A stretch of 64,000 nucleotides of DNA from Cordia subcordata. Taxonomy: Eukaryota > Streptophyta > Magnoliopsida > Boraginales > Cordiaceae. The stretch lies in the NCBI GenBank assembly GCA_028554755.1, contig JAPTOF010000021.1:3087501-3151500 (forward strand). Direction: 5' to 3'. The position numbers and the translations under genes are program-made. Numbering within the stretch: the first letter of the stretch is position 1; each line of letters starts with the position of its first letter. Below the pieces are notes generated by a model. The model was not told where the DNA came from. It did no database searches and worked only from the letters and a program-made list of their open reading frames with translations. Of this stretch, positions 58,652 to 64,000 are shown in pieces.

Positions 58652-59120
58652 ATCATAATTCAATGCCAAGATAGCTATTAAACCTTGCATATTGATTGAT
58701 ATAATTGAATATAATTTCTCCAAAGTTGTGGTGGCTATATTTTTTAATTTTTAATTTTATTTTTATTAAATTCAAAATTATTAACTTTATTTTTATTTTT
58801 AATTATTATATTTTATTATCTTATTTATATTTTAATTATAATTATAAATCAAAAAATATTAATGACAAAAATAATAAGGATACTTTTGTCAAAATAATTG
58901 TTAAAACTTCTTTCTTCAAACTGCAAACAGAGAATTAAGAAATTTTAACTTCTTTGTTTAGGTCCAAAACTCTAATGGCTTTGAGTTCGAACTACATTTG
59001 AAGATGGAAAACCAAACATCTTTTTTTTTTTTCCCTCAAAAAGGACTTTTCAATAAAAGTCAGTTTGACTCTTCAAAGCGGAAAGCCAAACTGGCCTTAA
59101 ACCCAAATGAACACTTATTT
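58426..59120. repeat. Duplicated NUPT-junction segment, copy 2
   Basis: Collinear with 55,806-56,480, with a few percent divergence. Confidence 0.85.
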
Positions 59121-59137
59121 CGATTAAGCCCCAAATG

Positions 59138-59183
59138 AACCGATTAAGCAAAGAGTGAAACTGACAAGATTTGAAGTCATTTG
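59138..59183. repeat. 46-bp direct repeat bounding the composite insert
   Basis: 'accgattaagcaaagag' to 'tttgaagtcatttg' matches 52,560-52,605 with about six differences. After it, sequence differs from the plastid DNA and continues as retroelement ('ctctcatggctggtca'). Confidence 0.7.
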
Positions 59184-60770
59184 CTCTCATGGCTGGTCAC
59201 CTTAAGCAAGGCTAGTCAACCGGCCTATGTGACTAGGAGACCAATGTGCACTTAAATTAGGCCAGTCACTCCATGCCTAGGTTGGTCGACCGGCCTTCCT
59301 AATCAACTTTGTCTGCCGAATAGCTATTAAAGTGCGTTTTAAGCTGATTTCTTGGAGAGAACTTTAAAAATAAAAATCCTATAAATCCTAACCCTTTCCC
59401 CACTTCACCATCACCCAAAAACATCAATCCATGTCCTTACCAAGTAAGGATTGAAGCTTGTAACAAGGGTTAGAAGAGATTTGCTTTCACTGATTGACTT
59501 TATGTGTTGAATAGCTATTAAAGTGCATTTTAAGCTCATTTCTTGGAGAGGAACTTTAGAAATCAAAATCTTATAAATCCTAACCTTTTCTCCATTTCAC
59601 CAACACCCAGAAACATCAATCTACATCCATACCAAGCAAGGATTGAAGCTTGTAACAAGGATTACAAGAGATTTGCTTTGGATTGGAAGCAAGATTTAGA
59701 GGAATTCTCTTTGTTTTTCTCTTTTTCTTGTAAATATGATGTTTAATTATGTTGGATCTTTGGGTGATTATTGTTGTAAATTAGATTAGGGCTTTGAATA
59801 ATTTATTTATACTCTACTATGGTTCTTAATACATGTTTTTTATATTGTTCTATGGCTTGATTCAAACATGTCCATGTGTTTGATAATCGGATATGTCTAT
59901 GTGTTCGATGAAATGCCTAATTGAAGATGCATGTATAATTTGTGCTTAAATGCTTATATCTTGCTATTGTAATGATTGATTGGTGGTTCTTAATCTATGT
60001 TTAAGCTTGGTTGAGTGGTCTTTAGCTTTAGACCCAATTAATAGGCTTCTAACTAGTTTAATTGATCCTAGATGGCTTAGTTTTTAGCTTTAAACCCAGC
60101 TAATGAGTTAAACACTAGGATTAGACCTAATCAAGATCACCTAGGACCTAATTAACTAAGCTCGAAAACCCTAGGTCATAAAGACAATACTATACTCTAA
60201 GGAGATCTTTTTTTGGGATAGAATTGCATTGATACCTAGAGGATATAAGTTAGTTTGTATGACCTATGAGAGAACATAGTTAATTAAGTCTTAAAATACA
60301 ATTGGCCCAGAAAATCCTATGCTACTAAGAGATGTTACTTAGGGATAGGAGTCTATTTGCAATTAGAAGATAATAAGGTTAATTAACTAAGGTCCTCAAT
60401 AGAGTAGTCAAAGCCATAGATAGACCCAAATCACTATCATGGCCCGAACCTATTTGCTACACACAATCGCCCTAGGTACTCTTCTACCTTGAAGAGTTTC
60501 CTTTCCTTAGCTTGATAGCCATAGTTCCGCTATTAATTTAGGCTAGTTTAGTTTTAATTTCCATTGTCACAAGCTCCTTTCCATCCTAGGAAAACCCACA
60601 CATGTATGTAGCTATTCTTTAAGGACACAGGCATGTAAAGACCAAACCAAGAAGCCTCCCTGTGGAGATGATACCTGCACTCACTCACGCTATACTATTT
60701 CTGATTTATGCACTTAAGGTTAAGACTTGGTTGCTTTTGCACTTCATTTCCACACACAACGACAAGTCAT
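59184..60770 (+). repeat. Retroelement LTR-like region with internal tandem duplication
   Basis: About 190 bp are tandemly duplicated (59,320-59,505 and 59,507-59,690). Each carries 'gaatagctattaaagtg', the TATA-like 'ctataaatcctaacc' or 'ttataaatcctaacc', and 'ggattgaagcttgtaacaagg'. The end near 60,660 ('ccctgtggagatgatacctgcactc') is like the end of gypsy LTR/leader regions. No gene. Confidence 0.5.
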
Positions 60771-60999
60771 ACCGAAGTTGCCATATTATGATAGATTGGA
60801 AGATCCCATTGATCAAATTTCCATATTAAACCATAGATTTTCATAACACGATGAATGTGGCTTGATGTAAAGCTTTCCCCACTACCCTTTAAAGGACAGC
60901 TCGATCCTGGTATGATCAGTTGCCTAAGCATTCCATCACTTCATTTAAGCAGCTCCTACCAATCTCATGAACAAGTTTGCTAATGGGAAGATTGCTCTA

Positions 61000-62330
61000 A
61001 GGTCGAGGAAGGATGAAACGGTTTACTGAAGCAGCCTTAAAGGTCCCTAATCTACTAGATCTGTAGACATGGAGGCCTTTACATGGCACTCAGAAAGACA
61101 ACTTTCCAACTCACTAACGAGAAAGAAATCAACTTCATTGATCGATTTGATGGCAAGGATAGAGAAATATATCTTGGTAGAAGATGTGATTCTGTCCAAG
61201 AAAGAGCGTGAAAGAGAGCTTAAAATGGAGCATGCTCCGATAAAGGAAAAGTAAAAGCATTAGGAGGACCATCCAAGGCAGATAAACACAAAGCGACAGA
61301 GGGAAGACTCGGAGAATTATAGACGACAGTTCTACATGTACACACCTCTCGACACTTCTTGAACCAAGATCTTAGCGGCACTAAAGAATGAAAAGGATGT
61401 CAAACGGCTAGAAAAATTGAAGAGCAACCATGACAAGAGGGATAAAAGTAAGTATTGCCAGTTCCGCAAAGATCATGACTATCTCACCAAAAAGTGTCAG
61501 AATCTAAAAGATGAAATTGAATCCATGATAAGGAAGGGAAAGCTTGCTAGTTTGTAAGCAAGCATTAGGAGGGCAAATTCAACAGCCGTCAGCATAGCCC
61601 AAGAAAAGACAAAATGGTGCTAGGAATAATCGACATGATTTCAAAGGGCCTAGCCGCTGGAGGAGAAGCTATAGCTAGGAGAAAAATGTATATTTGATGA
61701 CTCTAGGAAGCGTCAACTAACAAAATGTCCAAGATAAAGGAAATATCCTTTACCAGCAAAGATGTTGTCAGAATATCGATAAGCCATGACAAATTTTTTA
61801 TAATAAATGTCATTTTAGCTAACTACACAGTGAGGAGGATGTTAATGGACACAGGAAGTGTAACCAATATGCTATACAATAAGACATTCAAAAAGCTAAA
61901 TGTCGATAACTCAAAGCTTACGCCCTTGAAGAACAAATTGGTAGGATTCGTCGAAAATGGCATATGGGGTCAAAGATGTTATGATTCTACCTCTCAGCAT
62001 CTCAGAGGGTAGTGGATACGTCAATCTTACTGCCGACTTTGTGGTAGTTAATTGCCATGCAACTTTGAATAGGATTATCGGGCATGTGACCTTAAACAAG
62101 TTAGGAGTAATAGTGCCTGTGTATCACCAGATGATGAAATACCCAGCAACAGATGGGGCAATCATTGTTCACAAAAATCAGCATGATACGAGGGCGTACT
62201 ATACAACCTTCCTGAAGCCGATAAATGGGGAACCAAAGATCCAGAATGTGATGATGGAGGTCTTTGGAGAGAAGGATGATCCGAGAAGGGGCTACCTAGT
62301 AGAAGACTTGATCCCAATCGAGTAGGGGAT
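61000..62330 (+). pseudogene. Ty3/gypsy gag-protease relic
   Basis: 61,069-61,254 reads as Gag (SLIDLMARIEKYILVEDVI). About 61,455-61,556 has YCQFRKDHDYLTKKCQNLKD, a diverged Gag Cys/His motif. 61,725-62,012 is an aspartic protease start, with VRRMLMDTGSVTNMLYNKTF (DTG active site). Near 61,960 the frame changes and continues as LPLSISEGSGYVNLTADF, then HATLNRIIGHVTLNKLGVIV, to 62,325. RT is not found. It is a different gypsy lineage from the element at 18,167, which uses a CDLGA-type protease motif. Stops and frame changes make it inactive. Confidence 0.7.
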
Positions 62331-62559
62331 AATAGAACGCAAAGCCCGTATCAGGTCAGAGCTCAACAACGATCTCTGCGAAGGTATTACTGGATTGTTG
62401 ACATTATGGCTATGATGTTATCTATACTTTGATGATGAAAACCAGATTATTTGTTGAATATGTGATTACGTATACTATACTTGTGATGAATGATTTTGAT
62501 GGACTTATGAGAACAAATGATGATATATTATGAGTTATGGATGAATGGCATGTGAATTC

Positions 62560-62940
62560 AAAAGATGAATGATCACTTTGTGAACTCAAGGGAGCTTCTA
62601 TTGTCACTAATGAATTGTTTGAGTTCTTGAGCAATTATGTTAAGCCTATGCCTTGGAGATGACCATCTAATACCATGACCTATGAAGATTGTATATATCA
62701 AGTGCTGTGGTGACATAAGGAAGGAGACGGAGGACGTAAGGGGAGTGGCTATAGAATTTCTTTTGTAAAGTTGCATCACTTCTAGTCTTCTATCTCTCTT
62801 TTGCTTAAGATTGATATATTATATGCCTAAACTTGTTTTCTAAATGTTTTCATGCTTTTGAAAATGATTTTGTGTTGAAAAATGCTTTTAAGACTTGTCT
62901 TTAAGGTGATAGGTCATGTTAGTTTTGAAAAATAGTTTTT
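62560..62940 (-). repeat. Dispersed repeat, inverted partner of 33,990-34,430
   Basis: The reverse complement gives the same ordered phrases: 'catgacctatcacctta', 'ccttatgtcaccacagcacttgatatat' and 'atggtcatctccaaggcatagg'. Probably LTR or UTR of one retroelement family, 28 kb apart in opposite orientation. Confidence 0.6.
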
Positions 62941-62989
62941 GAGTGACCACGTCATTATATGGCCAAATAATAACAATTAAATCAAGTAA

Positions 62990-64000
62990 CAACAAAATCA
63001 CAAAATTTATCCTCTTTACCACACGAATGCAACTCGAGGGTCGAACCATAGGGAATCAGGATTGCTGTCAGGAATTGAAAAGAGGAAAAAAAATAAATGC
63101 AAAACCTAAAACTTAAAAACAAAGAATTTAAAATAACTAAACTAAGCACTATGAGAGAGACACTTTTTAAATTAAACTAAATCAAAGAGAGAATTAATAA
63201 AATAAAATAATTAAAAGAAAATAATGGATCTCAACCACAAAAATTACGAGAATTAGATCTATGGAACTTGCGATTCAGGGCGATAACCAGAAAATTCCCT
63301 ATTCATGTTTGTCAACTTCAGGATTTCCAATTAAGTACAAGGGATCAGGCTACATGCTCTAATTCACCTAGATTAATTAACTAAAGCTATTGAGGCATAA
63401 TCTATCTCAATGGCATAAACAATCTCTCACTTTTCTTTAGTTAATTAATCTCACAAATCCTAGAAAATTAATTGAGACTACAAAGGCATAGGCTATCTCA
63501 GTGGCATAACCTATCTCAATCTTGAAACAACTAATTAAATCTAGTTCTAGTAATTGATCTACATTCGTACCCACTAGAACCTACAAGATTTCTATATGAC
63601 AAAAGGTATGAATTCTTAACTAACGAAAATTAGCTACAAGCATAACAATGATTAACCAAGAATTTAATAAGCAATAAGCACAAATACGAATAATCAAATA
63701 AATCCCAAAGAATCCAAAACATGAATAAAAATAATCATTAACTACCACCCCGGATCATGGGGGTTTAGTTCATAATTAAGTTCAAAGCAAAAATTGAAAA
63801 GAAATTGAGAACGGAAAAACTCATCGCATTATTCCTAGACAAATAAGTTGATGAAGTTCTTTGTCTCCAATTCTCTTCAAGAGCTGCTCCCCAACTTTTT
63901 CTTCAATTTAATCTTCTGCAAATTCTAAGGTTGGAGTCCTTCTTTGTTTGTGTATTGCGGGTATTTATAATGGTATCAAATTCCTTTTCAAATCCCCACT
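62990..64000 (-). repeat. Athila-like LTR region, cut by the window edge
   Basis: 'gcaactcgagggtcgaacc' and 'ggaattgaaaagagg' are the inverted complement of 51,995-52,090. The rest (sequence such as 'attaattaactaaagc', 'cctatctcaat') looks like LTR sequence with no coding. It continues beyond 64,000. Confidence 0.5.

Noticed and set aside
57334..58938. Asn/Ile/Phe-rich short frames (57,334-57,564, 57,796-57,978, 58,705-58,938)
   Set aside because: Pure AT-rich composition, no motif, located in dispersed repeats.

Overview
The window is nuclear DNA from a flowering plant, almost certainly a eudicot. The evidence is spliced exons with GT-AG borders, plant-type gene families (laccase and L-type lectin receptor kinase), Ty3/gypsy and Ty1/copia LTR retrotransposon pieces, many small inverted-repeat transposons, and a plastid-to-nucleus DNA transfer. 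It is AT-rich and repeat-rich. I could not name the species. I found no gene that is clearly intact from start to stop.

Layout. 1-2,700: MITE-rich intergenic DNA. 2,834-8,996 (+): a laccase with exons 1-5 recognisable, exon 6 missing and several disabling changes. Its 3' end abuts about 9,020-10,076 (-), the 5' part of a lectin receptor kinase (LecRK) gene. Three more LecRK genes of full length follow in the same orientation: 13,042-15,025, 27,595-29,610 and 42,535-44,545. Each carries one nonsense codon or two single-base frameshifts. 18,167-26,109 (-): a complete two-LTR gypsy-type retrotransposon that kept gag and protease but lost RT, RNase H and integrase. 30,280-36,800: duplicated repeat block A, a copia LTR with the start of its gag, a minisatellite and a solo LTR. 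36,635-42,285: a tandem segmental duplication of LecRK upstream sequence. 45,000-49,300: fold-back, SINE and small tandem repeats. 49,588-51,868: a second copy of repeat block A. 52,606-56,030: about 3.4 kb of plastid DNA colinear with ndhG-ndhI-ndhA. Part of ndhA and its flank recurs at 58,426-59,120. 59,184-64,000: degraded retroelements.

How the parts relate. The LecRK tandem array is the backbone. Its 5' flanking sequence recurs in front of each gene and also in at least four places without any coding region, which suggests lost copies. Transposons inserted into these duplicates give natural empty-site/filled-site pairs inside the window. These pairs define a Harbinger-like MITE (TSD TAA) and a 570-bp element with an 8-bp target duplication. 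The plastid insert is fused directly to LecRK-flank-like DNA, and the composite block of about 6.6 kb is bounded by a 46-bp imperfect direct repeat.

No bacterial-style system, CRISPR array or clearly new molecular system is visible. The most unusual object is the mosaic at 52,606-59,183. Several disablements are single-base deletions next to short homopolymers, so an assembly error cannot be excluded for some LecRK copies and for laccase exon 1.
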